NCBI RefSeq assembly: GCF_025340265.1
Contig: NZ_CP022707.1
Span: 2,480,501-2,544,500, forward strand
Direction of reading: 5' to 3'
From: Novosphingobium sp. 9
Lineage (GTDB): Bacteria > Pseudomonadota > Alphaproteobacteria > Sphingomonadales > Sphingomonadaceae
Length of the DNA stretch: 64,000 bases
This document shows positions 36,283-45,868 of the stretch, piece after piece. Each line of letters opens with the position of its first letter. Within the stretch, counting starts at the first letter, position 1. The notes under the pieces were generated by a model. That model searched no databases and was not told where the DNA came from. It worked only from the letters and a program-made list of their open reading frames with translations. Made by a program: the position numbers and the translations under genes.

Positions 36283-38743
36283 TCAAAGGACCTTCCAGAT
36301 GTCTCTCGCGTATTCCGCGATGGTGCGGTCTGACGAGAACCATCCGACATTCGCAATGTTCCTGATCGCCGCAGAACGCCAGGCTGCACGATCGTCCCAC
36401 CAGGCATCAACGCGGCGCTGCGCAGCAGCATAAGCATCAAAGTCAGCGGCACACATGAACCAGTCATGGTCATAGATGCCCCCATCAGGCCCGCATAACG
36501 ACCGGGATCGTCATGGGAAAACACTCCGGATGAAATGGCGGCAAGCGCCTGTGCCAGTTCGCGCGAATTCTCTATCACTTCCCGCGGGTTATAGCCATCT
36601 GCGCGCTTGGCAGCGACTTCCTCTGCGGTAAGCCCGAAGATCACGATATTCTCGTCACCCACGTGATCCTTGATCTCGACATTGGCTCCGTCGAGCGTGC
36701 CGATGGTCAGCGCCCCGTTGAGCGCGAACTTCATGTTGCCGGTGCCCGAGGCTTCCATACCCGCCGTCGAAATCTGCTCCGAAAGGTCAGCCGCCGGAAT
36801 GATCCGTTCGGCAAGGCTGACGTTATAGTTCGGAACGAACACGACTTTCAGCAATCCGCCGACCGAGGGATCAGAGTTGATACGCCGTGCGATGTCGTTG
36901 GTCAGTTTGATGACCAGCTTGGCGTTATGATAGCTCGGTGCAGCCTTGCCAGCGAAGATCTTTACGCGCGGCACCCAGTCGCGCTCGGGGTGGCTGCGGA
37001 TCTGGTCGTAGAGCGCGACGGTCTCGATCAGGTTCAGCAGTTGCCGCTTGTATTCGTGAATGCGCTTGATCTGTACGTCGAACAACGCATCTGGATCGAG
37101 GCGGATGCCCATCGTCCGCTTGATGTGATCGGCCAGCGCCACCTTGTTGGCTCGCTTCACCTCAGCGACCCGCTCACCGAACTGAACGTCCCCGGCAAAG
37201 GCATTCAGGTCCGAGAGCTTCGAGGCATCGTCGAGAAAGCCATCACCGATCGCCTCGCGGATCACCTTCGTCAGCCCCGGATTGCACTGCTGCAACCAGC
37301 GGCGCGGAGTGACGCCGTTCGTCTTGTTGTTGATACGGTCCGGATACAGGGCATGGAGATCGGCGAAGACCGTCTCCTTCATCAGTTCGGTGTGCAGCGC
37401 TGCAACGCCGTTCACCGAATGCGCCCCAACGAAAGCCAGATTGGCCATGCGCACACGCCGTTCACCTGCCTCATCGATCAGCGAGATCGCAGCGATCCGG
37501 GCATCGTCACACCCCGCCTTGCGCGCCTCACGCAGGACACGGCTGTTGATCGCGTAAATGATCTGCATGTGACGCGGCAGCAATCGCTCAAACAGCGGCA
37601 ATGGCCAGGATTCGAGCGCTTCGGGCAGCAGCGTATGATTGGTGTAGGATACGGTGGCGCGGCAGATATCCCACGCCTCGTTGAACTCCAGCCCATGGGC
37701 ATCGACCAGCAGGCGCATCAGTTCGGCGACCGCCACGGAGGGGTGCGTGTCATTAAGCTGGATCGCCGCCTTTTCCGGCAGCGTGCGGATATCGCCTTCG
37801 TACTGGACGTGGCGACGCACGATATCCTGAACCGACGCAGCCGTGAAGAAATACTCCTGCCGCAGGCGAAGTTCCTGCCCTGCCGCGCTGGAGTCCGCCG
37901 GGTAGAGCACGCGCACGAGACTGTCGGCGCGCACCTGCTCGGCCAGCGCGCCAAAGTGATCGCCCGCGTTGAAGGCATCGAGGCGCAACGGATCAAGCGG
38001 CGCCGCAGTCCACAGCCGCAGCGTATTGACGCGCTTGCCACGCCAGCCGACGACCGGCGTATCGACCGCGCTGGCCTCGACCTCCTCTGCCGGATGCCAG
38101 ACCACGCCCTCGCCGTCGGAAACGACCTCACCCCGAAGCCGATCCGATAGGCGCTTTCGAGGCGATCGAACTCCCACGGGTTGCCGTGCGCGAGCCAGGT
38201 TTCGGGCAATTCCACCTGCCAGCCATCGTCGATGCGCTGGCGGAACATGCCATTCACATAACGAATGCCATAGCCGTAAGCCGGAATGTCGAGACTGGCG
38301 AGGCTCTCCATGAAGCAGGCGGCCAGACGTCCGAGGCCGCCGTTGCCCAGCGCTGCATCGGGCTCGATCTCTTCCAGCGCGGCAAGATCCAGACCATGAC
38401 TGCGCAGGGCCGTCTCCATGTCGCGCGTCATACCCATATTGGCCAGCGCATCGCGCAGAAGGCGCCCGATCAGGAACTCCATCGAGAGATAGTAGACCCG
38501 CTTGCCCCGTGCATCGTAGGTGCGCCGCGTCGATTCGAACCAGCGATCGATGATCGCGTCACGCACGGTCAGGATCGAGGCGGTATACCAATCATGCTGG
38601 CGTGCCGCGCGTTCGTCCTTGCCGACACGATGCCGCAAGACATCCACGATATGGGCATCGAACTCTTCGGGGGACACGGCCTTTGCCGCGGGTGCAGGCT
38701 CGGTTTCAGGCTTGCTTGCCAAGGTCCACTCCTGATCTGTCAC
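36283..38743 (-). CDS. glgP: Glycogen phosphorylase (two frameshifts in this sequence)
   Basis: The GT35 phosphorylase, first gene of the glycogen operon, starting at GTG. ALGNGGLGRLAACFMESLA, NKTNGVTPRRWLQQCNPGL and EASGTGNMKFALNGALTIG (with the PLP lysine in GNMKF) are diagnostic. Two breaks occur as given: the C4 run at 38131-38134 (+ strand), where one added C restores GFGGEVVSDGEG, and the C5 run at 36479-36483, where one added C restores GLMGGIYDHDWF and the C-terminus ending YARDIWKVL. With both repaired the protein has 820 residues and stops at 36283. It releases glucose-1-phosphate from glycogen. Confidence 0.93.
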
Positions 38744-38937
38744 GAAGCCGCGAGAGCCCTGCCGAGGGCCTTGAAAAGCCCTACGGAAACCGACGCTCCG
38801 GTCCTGTCCCCATGGCTATCACAGCGCTGCGTCGCGGCAAGCGGGATTGTGCATTGCCGCAAGAATTTCATTCACGCGCAGCAACCGTGTGATACCACCG
38901 GCTGACACCGTGACCGCCCCTCATGCGAAAGGCGAAT

Positions 38938-40593
38938 ATGGCCGATAACCATCCTGCCCCGCTCGACACCTCGTTCGCGATCGATACGCAGGCGCCTTGG
39001 TGGCGCGGTGCGGTCATCTATCAGATCTATCCGCGCAGTTTCCTCGACACCAATGACGATGGCGTGGGCGACCTTGCGGGCATCACGCAAGCGCTGGAGC
39101 ACGTTGCAAATCTGGGCGCGGATGCCATCTGGATTTCTCCGTTCTTCACCTCGCCGATGCGGGATTTCGGCTATGATGTCTCGGACTACTGCGACATCGA
39201 TCCGATCTTCGGGACGCTTGCGGATTTCGATGCCCTGATTGCTCGCGCCCATGACCTCGGGCTCAAGGTGATTGTCGATCAGGTCTATGCCCATACATCG
39301 GATCTGCACCCCTGGTTTGCGGAAAGTCGCAGCTCGCGCGCCAATCCCCGCGCCGAATGGTACGTCTGGGAAGATCCCAAGCCGGATGGCACGCCACCCT
39401 GCAACTGGCAGTCGGTGTTTGGCGGGCCTGCCTGGACCTGGGATGCGCGACGCCGCCAGTATTACATGCATACGTTCCTGAAGGAGCAGCCGCAGCTCAA
39501 CATGCACAATCCGGCAGTGCAAGACGCGGTACTGGAGGTCGCCCGCTTCTGGCTCGCGCGCGGGGTCGACGGGTTCCGGCTCGATGCGCTGAACCACGCG
39601 ATGCACGACCCCCAGTTGCGCGACAATCCGCCAGCACCTGACGATGGCCGCCCCCGAACGCGCTCGGCCGACTTTCAGCTCAAGACCTTCAGCCAGTCAC
39701 ACCCTGATATGGTCTATTTCGTGGAACGCCTGCGCCGCGTCTGCGACGAGTTCGGCGCCATTCATACGGTCGCAGAGATCGGCGGCGACGATCCGCAACG
39801 AGACCGTCGTCTCTACACCGCCGGATCGCACCGCCTGAACAGCGCTTACGGCTTCGATTTCCTGTACTTACCCGAACTGACAGCCGCTTACGTAGCCGAT
39901 GCCATTGCCCGCTGGCAGGACGTAAGCGATCCGACAACCGGCGCCGTGGGAGGCTGGCCGAGCTTTGCCTTCGAGAACCACGATGCCCCCCGCGCCATTT
40001 CGCGCTGGGCCACCGCCACAGACCGCCACGCCTTCGCCCGGCTGAAAATGGCGCTTCTGCTTGCCCTTCGAGGCAACGCCATCCTCTATCAGGGTGAGGA
40101 GCTTGCACTCGAACAGGACGAAATTCCTTTCGAACAGCTTCGCGATCCCGAGGCCATCGCCAACTGGCCGCTCACGCTTTCGCGCGACGGAGCCCGCACC
40201 CCGATGCCCTGGCGCGAAGAACCGCGCGGCGGCTTCACTACCGGCACGCCATGGCTTCCCCTTTCGACAGGGAACCTCGGGCGCGCGGTGGAGGTGCAGG
40301 AACGCGATCCCGGCTCGATGCTGCACTTCACCCGCGCGCTGCTGGCCTTGAGAAAAGCCACCCCGGCCTTGCGGCTCGGTCGGATCGAGCATTGCGTGGC
40401 AGAGGGCGACATTCTTCGTTTCGAACGTGCCTGGCACGAAAATGGCGTCGCACGCCGCGTGCTTTGCGTGTTCAACCTTGGCTCTGCCGAGCAGTCACCG
40501 GAACTGCCCGAGGGCGAAGTCCTGTTCGCCGTGAACGGCGCACATCGGCGCGCCCTCCCTCCCTACGGTGCGATCTACCTTGAGGTGAAGTAG
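38938..40593 (+). CDS. GH13 alpha-glucosidase
   Basis: A 551-residue alpha-glucosidase/oligo-1,6-glucosidase type enzyme. WWRGAVIYQIYPRSFLDTNDDGVGDLAGI is the family N-terminus; KVIVDQVYAHTS, GFRLDALNHAMHD with the nucleophile aspartate, HTVAEIGGDD with the acid/base glutamate and FENHDAPR with the transition-state residues are the four GH13 motifs. No signal peptide is seen, so it is probably cytoplasmic. The ATG at 38938 is preferred to 38923. It is divergent from glgP, with a 194-base shared control region, and may process maltodextrins from glycogen turnover. Confidence 0.9.
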   Translation: MADNHPAPLDTSFAIDTQAPWWRGAVIYQIYPRSFLDTNDDGVGDLAGITQALEHVANLGADAIWISPFFTSPMRDFGYDVSDYCDIDPIFGTLADFDALIARAHDLGLKVIVDQVYAHTSDLHPWFAESRSSRANPRAEWYVWEDPKPDGTPPCNWQSVFGGPAWTWDARRRQYYMHTFLKEQPQLNMHNPAVQDAVLEVARFWLARGVDGFRLDALNHAMHDPQLRDNPPAPDDGRPRTRSADFQLKTFSQSHPDMVYFVERLRRVCDEFGAIHTVAEIGGDDPQRDRRLYTAGSHRLNSAYGFDFLYLPELTAAYVADAIARWQDVSDPTTGAVGGWPSFAFENHDAPRAISRWATATDRHAFARLKMALLLALRGNAILYQGEELALEQDEIPFEQLRDPEAIANWPLTLSRDGARTPMPWREEPRGGFTTGTPWLPLSTGNLGRAVEVQERDPGSMLHFTRALLALRKATPALRLGRIEHCVAEGDILRFERAWHENGVARRVLCVFNLGSAEQSPELPEGEVLFAVNGAHRRALPPYGAIYLEVK

Positions 40594-40600
40594 CCGCTGC

Positions 40601-41761
40601 TCAAGCCCCGATCAGTTCGCGGCCGATCAGCATGCGACGGATTTCGTTCGTTCCTGCGCCAATGTCGAGCAGCTTGGCATCGCGCAGGTAACGTTCGACC
40701 GGCCAGTCCTTCGTGTACCCCGCGCCGCCAAGGGCCTGCACGGCCTCTCCGGCAACGCGAAAGGCATTCTCGCTTGCCAGCAGGATCGCGCCTGCCGCAT
40801 CGAAGCGGGTGGTCCGCCCGGCATCGCAAGCCCGCGCGACCGCATAGACATAGGCCCGCGCCGATTGCAGCGCGACGTACATGTCCGCAACTTTCGCCTG
40901 CATAAGCTGGAATGCACCGATCGCCTGCCCGAACTGCCGCCGCTCGCGCACATAGGGGATCACCGTGTCGAGGCAGGCCTGCATGATGCCGATCTGCAGG
41001 CCTGCCAGCACAACGCGTTCATAATCGAGCCCGCTCATCAGCACTTTCACCCCGCCATGGAGCGTGCCCATGATCTGCCCTTCCGGCACGAAACAGTCCT
41101 GAAACACAAGTTCGCAGGTGGGTGAGCCGCGCATCCCCAGCTTGTCGATCGTCTGTCCGACCGAAAACCCGGCCATTCCTTTCTCGATCAGGAACGCCGT
41201 AATCCCTCTTGAGCCCGCAGCCGGATCGGTCACGGCATAGACCACCAGCACATCGGCATAAGTCCCGTTGGTGATCCAGAACTTGCTGCCGTTGAGCCGG
41301 AAGCCCCCTGTGACGGCCTCTGCCCGCAGCTTCATGCCTACGACGTCCGAACCCGCTCCGACCTCCGACATGGCCAGACTGCCGAGATGCTCACCGGAAA
41401 TCAGTTTGGGCAAATACCTGGCTTTCTGATCGGCATTCGCCCAGCGGCGGATCTGGTTGACGCACAGATTTGAATGCGCCCCGTAGGACAGGCCCACCGA
41501 GGCCGACGCACGAGAGACTTCTTCTACCGCCACGACATGCTCAAGGTAGCCGAGCCCGACGCCACCCCATTCCTCTTCCACGGTAATACCGTGCAGGCCG
41601 AGATCGCCCATCGCGGGCCAGAGTTCTCGCGGAAAACGATCTTCCGCATCAATGGCAGCAGCAATCGGCGCGATGCGGTCGGCAGCGAAACGGGCGACGG
41701 TCTCACGGATCATCGTCGCCGCCTCGCCGAGCGCGAAGTCGAACTCGGGCGTAGCAGTCAT
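40601..41761 (-). CDS. Isovaleryl-CoA dehydrogenase
   Basis: A 386-residue acyl-CoA dehydrogenase from the ATG at 41761 with GAGAGG upstream. LGLHGITVEEEWGGVGLGYL, SLAMSEVGAGSDVVGMK and the catalytic-glutamate segment GLDYERVVLAG place it in the isovaleryl-CoA dehydrogenase branch; QALGGAGYTKDWPVERYLRDAKLLDIGAGT near the C-terminus binds FAD. It oxidises isovaleryl-CoA in leucine breakdown. No other leucine catabolism gene is beside it in this window. It converges with the alpha-glucosidase gene. Confidence 0.88.
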   Translation of the reverse strand: MTATPEFDFALGEAATMIRETVARFAADRIAPIAAAIDAEDRFPRELWPAMGDLGLHGITVEEEWGGVGLGYLEHVVAVEEVSRASASVGLSYGAHSNLCVNQIRRWANADQKARYLPKLISGEHLGSLAMSEVGAGSDVVGMKLRAEAVTGGFRLNGSKFWITNGTYADVLVVYAVTDPAAGSRGITAFLIEKGMAGFSVGQTIDKLGMRGSPTCELVFQDCFVPEGQIMGTLHGGVKVLMSGLDYERVVLAGLQIGIMQACLDTVIPYVRERRQFGQAIGAFQLMQAKVADMYVALQSARAYVYAVARACDAGRTTRFDAAGAILLASENAFRVAGEAVQALGGAGYTKDWPVERYLRDAKLLDIGAGTNEIRRMLIGRELIGA

Positions 41762-41837
41762 GTCTTTTATCCTCTCCGTTAGAGGCAATCTAACAAGATT
41801 GCCCACAGGCGCAAAGGATGCATTGGCGAGCGAACGA

Positions 41838-43433
41838 TTATTGCGAAGGCAAAGGGATCAATCCGGCATCACCCTGCTGCTGCGTCCATTCGATACGATA
41901 GAGGTCGAAGCGGCGATCCTTGAGGTTCTGCACAGCGCCCGACTGCCGCGCGGTCAACAGCGCGTCGAGGCTGAGATCGGCAATCGCGATCGTCTCGGTA
42001 TTCGGAGCGGTATCCGCCGCCACGCCATCGCGCGCGAACGGGAAATCCGAAGGCGTCAGGATCGCGCTTTCGGCATAGTGGACATCCATGTTCTCGACGT
42101 TCGGCAGATTGCCCACGACGCCCGACGTCACGACGTAGCACTGGTTTTCCACGGCCCTTGCCTGGCAGCAGTACCGTACCCGCAGATAGCCCCGACGCTC
42201 GTCCGTGCAGAACGGCACGAACAGCATCAGCGCCCCCTGATTGACAAGGTGACGGGCCAGTTCGGGGAATTCGCTGTCATAACAGATCATCACGCCGATC
42301 GGCCCGCAGTCGGTCGGGATCACGTTCGCACCGTAGCCGCCGCGCACGTTCCACCACTTGCGCTCGGACGGCGTGGGGTGAAGCTTCTGCGTTTCGTGGA
42401 CCGAACCGTCGCGCAGGAAGGTATAGGCGATGTTGCGGATCTCGGACTTGCCCTTGCCGGTCTTGACGCGGGTCGGGTGCGAGCCACCGATGATATTGAT
42501 GTTATAGCTCACCGCCATGCGCTGCATGAACTCTGTAAAGCGCTCGGTGTAATCGGCGATCTTCTCGATGGCTGCGGCGGGCTCCAGCTTGCTTTCCTCG
42601 ATCGAGAGCAGTTCGAGCGTGAACAACTCGGGGAAGACCACGAAGTCGCTTTCATAGTCCGCCGCTACGTCGATCCAGTATTCGACCTGCGCCTCGAACT
42701 GGTCGATCGTCTCGATCTTGCGCATCTGGAACTGTACGGTTGCGACGCGAACGCTGGAAGGCACCCGCTCCTTGAGGCCCGGAACGGCCTTGCCGGTGTC
42801 GCGCGGGGCGAGCGGATTGGCCCAATACATCAGCACGGCATTGCCACCACTGTCGCGGTCAGCCGGGATATAGTCGGGCAGGATACCGCGCGGTTCGTAT
42901 CCCTCGTTCATCTGAAAATTGATGACCTGATCGCGGACCTTCTTGTCCTTCACCGCCTGAAGATATTCGGCTGCTGTAGGATACTGGCGGCGGCGGCGGG
43001 CATAGCCCGGCATGCGCCCCGCGAAGGCGATGCCCTTCAATTCGAAGTACTGACAGACCTCGCGGCGCTTGCGATAGAGGCGCTGACCAATCCGCAGGCG
43101 GCGATAGTCCGGGTCCACGCAGACCTCGAAACCATAGAGCACATCGCCTTCGGGATCGGGAATCCGGCCATAGCCGCCGTTGGAGATTTCCTCCCAGGTG
43201 TGCGGCTTGAAAGCGAGATCGGCCGTGACGATCATCGTCGCGCAATGGCCCACGACCTTGCCTTCGTATTCGGCCACGAACTGGCCTTCGGGAAAGTTGA
43301 TGATCTGGCCACGCAATTCGGCGCGGGTGAAGGCGTCCGCCTTGCCATACACCTTCACCGACAGGCGCGCGATAGCGGCGACGTCAGAGACAGTGGCGGG
43401 GCGGATGATGAGCTTGGCTTTGGTCTGGTCCAT
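41838..43433 (-). CDS. GNAT-nitrilase fusion protein
   Basis: A 531-residue protein with two domains. Residues about 1-200 are a GNAT fold (IIRPATVSDVAAIARLSVKVYG; YGFEVCVDPDYRRLRIGQRLY with the acetyl-CoA loop). From about 225 there is a carbon-nitrogen hydrolase with the Glu-Lys-Cys triad in VVFPELFTLELL, TQKLHPTPSE and GVMICYDSEFPELAR. Such fusions are widespread in bacteria and are annotated as bifunctional; the reaction has not been assigned. It is followed by the isovaleryl-CoA dehydrogenase gene. Confidence 0.88.
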   Translation of the reverse strand: MDQTKAKLIIRPATVSDVAAIARLSVKVYGKADAFTRAELRGQIINFPEGQFVAEYEGKVVGHCATMIVTADLAFKPHTWEEISNGGYGRIPDPEGDVLYGFEVCVDPDYRRLRIGQRLYRKRREVCQYFELKGIAFAGRMPGYARRRRQYPTAAEYLQAVKDKKVRDQVINFQMNEGYEPRGILPDYIPADRDSGGNAVLMYWANPLAPRDTGKAVPGLKERVPSSVRVATVQFQMRKIETIDQFEAQVEYWIDVAADYESDFVVFPELFTLELLSIEESKLEPAAAIEKIADYTERFTEFMQRMAVSYNINIIGGSHPTRVKTGKGKSEIRNIAYTFLRDGSVHETQKLHPTPSERKWWNVRGGYGANVIPTDCGPIGVMICYDSEFPELARHLVNQGALMLFVPFCTDERRGYLRVRYCCQARAVENQCYVVTSGVVGNLPNVENMDVHYAESAILTPSDFPFARDGVAADTAPNTETIAIADLSLDALLTARQSGAVQNLKDRRFDLYRIEWTQQQGDAGLIPLPSQ

Positions 43434-43585
43434 GGGTTCCTGATACTCACGGGCAGCGCGCAGGTTCCCGGCGCCACGGGTTCACGTCATATCCGGCGGA
43501 TATAGGAAGCCCGCTGAAAATTTCTGCGAAAACCGGGATATTTCCGGCCTCTGCCTCCGTTGTCCTTGGTGAAAGGAGAAACACA

Positions 43586-43855
43586 GTGAGTGCAACCCTT
43601 TTCGCCCTGGCCCTGTTCGGATGCTCGGACGACGGCACAACGTGCCAGCGATTGAATATGGCGGCGGAGACTTACCAGAACCGCGAGGCCTGCGCGGCCA
43701 AAACCGATGCGGCGCTGGAGACAGAGGCTGCGCTGAAGGCCGACTATCCGACCGTCTATGCCCAGTGCCTCAGTGCCCAACAGCTTGCCGCCATCGGCAA
43801 AAACACCGTCGATCTCAACAAGATGAACGGCGTCCGCTTCGCGTCGGCCGATTGA
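43586..43855 (+). CDS. Small cysteine-containing protein, function unknown
   Basis: An 89-residue protein starting at GTG with AAGGAG seven bases upstream. A short hydrophobic stretch (TLFALALFGC) leads into four cysteines at about residues 13, 20, 36 and 61, separated by a helical, Ala-rich region (AAKTDAALETEAALKADYPTV). The first cysteine could be lipidated (LFGC is a weak lipobox), or the pairs could form disulfides after export. The strong ribosome site supports a real gene; I do not recognise the family. Confidence 0.7.
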   Translation: MSATLFALALFGCSDDGTTCQRLNMAAETYQNREACAAKTDAALETEAALKADYPTVYAQCLSAQQLAAIGKNTVDLNKMNGVRFASAD

Positions 43856-43861
43856 TCCCGC

Positions 43862-44350
43862 TCAGCCGCGACCGCGATATCCGGCGACGCCCTGATCGGG
43901 TGCCCACAAGCCTTCCGGCACCGGGCCGGACTGCCAGAACACGTCGATGGGGATGCCCCCGCGCGGATACCAGTATCCTCCGATGCGCAGCCACCTGGGC
44001 TTCATCTCGTCGAACAGGCGCTGCCCGATACCTACCGTCACATCCTCGTGAAAACCGCAGTGATTGCGGAATGAGCCAAGGAAGAGCTTGAGAGACTTCG
44101 ATTCCACGATGGTCTCACCAGGTGCGTAATCGAGCACCAGATGCGCGAAATCGGGTTGGCCGGTGACGGGGCACAGCGACGTAAATTCCGGCGCGGCGAA
44201 GCGCACCATGTAGAGCGATCCCACGCGCGGATTGGGCACATAATCGAGCACTGCCGCTTCGGGAGAGGCAGGAAGTGCGCTCTGCTGCCCGAGATGCAGC
44301 GGCATGCCGGAGGCGGGGTTCTGTGCGGTCTTGTCGGTTGTCTCGTCCAT
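43862..44350 (-). CDS. queF: NADPH-dependent 7-cyano-7-deazaguanine reductase
   Basis: A 162-residue protein of the short QueF type, start at the ATG at 44350; an in-frame ATG at 44362 and the frame to 44449 are less likely. [16 protein letters not shown] contains the thioimide-forming cysteine, [21 protein letters not shown] holds the nucleotide-binding residues, and [16 protein letters not shown] is the C-terminal motif. It reduces preQ0 to preQ1 in queuosine synthesis. No other queuosine gene is beside it. Its stop is six bases from the stop of the small cysteine protein gene. Confidence 0.95.
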   Translation of the reverse strand: MDETTDKTAQNPASGMPLHLGQQSALPASPEAAVLDYVPNPRVGSLYMVRFAAPEFTSLCPVTGQPDFAHLVLDYAPGETIVESKSLKLFLGSFRNHCGFHEDVTVGIGQRLFDEMKPRWLRIGGYWYPRGGIPIDVFWQSGPVPEGLWAPDQGVAGYRGRG

Positions 44351-44490
44351 GCCTAAGGCCATGCCTGCAATGGCGCGCGGCGGCAAGCGGTCAATCGCGG
44401 CTCCTTGCCATTCCGTCGTGTTCAAAAATGGCGGCAATGCGGGATTCACGGGCGGTTCAGGCTGGTATGGGTGGGGTTAAAAAGAGAGCA

Positions 44491-45842
44491 ATGAGGGGTG
44501 TGATGGTTTCGGGTCGCGACAGGTTTTTTGCGCAGGGTTGTGCTGTTTTTCTTTGCGGAACAGCGCTTTGCGTGGTGAGCGGACAGGCGGCACTCGCGCA
44601 GTCTTCCGATCCGCAGGTCTGGTCGCTGCAACCCTCGCCGCAGACCAGCGCGACGCCGCAGGCATCAGGCCCGGTGGACGCCCAAAATCCGGTTGTTCGC
44701 CCAAAGGTTGATCCCACTTCAACGGCAACGCCAGTGGTCGTTCCGAGCGCGGCTGCCACCCCCAAACCGACGGTCATTTCGCCGCCCAAGCCGGTTGCTA
44801 CATCGCGTCCAACCGAAACAGCGCCTCGGACGCCAAAACCGGCGCCCACGCCGCGTCCAACGGCGACTGCGGCGCCGGAAAGTGCCACAACATCAACACC
44901 TTCACCTTCGGTCACACCCACGCCGGAACCCGTTCCGAGCCCGATTTCTCAAGACGAGGCTAAACCGCCCCAAACGGGGTCTAACCCGACCCTAACGGGG
45001 TCTAACCCGGCCCAAGCGCCTTCTACCGCCTCCACACCGACCACTGGCAGCGCCACACCCTGGCTGTGGCCGCTCGTCGGCGCAGGCGCGGTGCTGGCGA
45101 TCGCCGGCGCACTGATCTGGCGTCGACGCAGCCGCGTCGAAGTGACCTACGACGAGCCCGCCGAGACCTTCGTGGAACCCGCGCCGTCGCCTGTTCCAAC
45201 ACCTCCTCTTGCCCCCATCGCACCTTCGCGCCCGGCGCCAGCTCCCGAGCCCGCCTCACCCCCTCGCCCGGTCGCAGCCCCCGCACCCGTACCTGTCGCC
45301 CCCCGCCGCCTGCCACCACGCCCATCGCGCAGGAGGGCGGCGCGCGCTTCGAGTTCGAGCCGCTCTCGCTGCGTCTCTCGCTCGTCTATGCCACGCTCTC
45401 GTTCCGGCTGGTGGTCAGCAATCCGACCGATGCGGACATGGCGCCCTCGCAACTGGTGGGCGATCTGATCTCCGCCCACGCCTCGCTGGGGCGCGAGCAG
45501 CAACTGGCACCCGTCCCCGCGCAGCTTTTCGCGATCCGGAGCGTGCCTGCCATCGCACCGGGAGAAACCGCCGAACTGCGCTGCGAAGTGCAGTTGCCGC
45601 TCAACCGCGTGATCCCGCTCGAACGCGGACAGGCGCGCTTCCTCGTGCCCCTGCTGCGCCTTGCCCACGTGGCGGCGGACGGCACCTGGCAGCGGCTGGT
45701 GCTGACCGTGGGCACCGAGAGCGAAAGCGGCGTTGCCCCGCTGCGGCTCGACACCGGATCGCAGACTTTCGGCCAGCTTGGCGCCAGAGTGGTGGAATCG
45801 AGCCGCCATATGCCCCTCGACCCGGTGCGCGCCACCGGGTAG
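44491..45842 (+). CDS. Pro/Thr/Ala-rich membrane protein (frameshifted in this sequence)
   Basis: A signal peptide (CAVFLCGTALCVVSGQAALAQ) is followed by about 150 residues rich in Pro, Thr, Ala and Ser, then a transmembrane helix (PLVGAGAVLAIAGALIW) with an arginine-rich stop, a second Pro-rich linker, and a C-terminal domain with SFRLVVSNPTDADMAPSQLVGDLISAH and APGETAELRCEVQLPLNRVIPL, which looks like an Ig-like beta-sandwich. As given, the frame breaks at the C6 run 45299-45304; one added C restores VAPPPPATTPIAQEGG, giving 450 residues. The function is unknown. The gene is 26 bases before metC. Confidence 0.78.
44974..45009 (+). repeat. Direct repeat ACGGGGTCTAACCCG in the Pro/Thr-rich linker
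   Basis: Two identical 15-base copies (44974-44988 and 44995-45009), 21 bases apart, encode the repeated peptide TGSNP. They lie inside the low-complexity part of the membrane protein gene. The period is a multiple of three, so copy-number change would leave the frame intact. Confidence 0.8.
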
Positions 45843-45868
45843 GCTCAATTCCGCGCGACACAGCGGAG

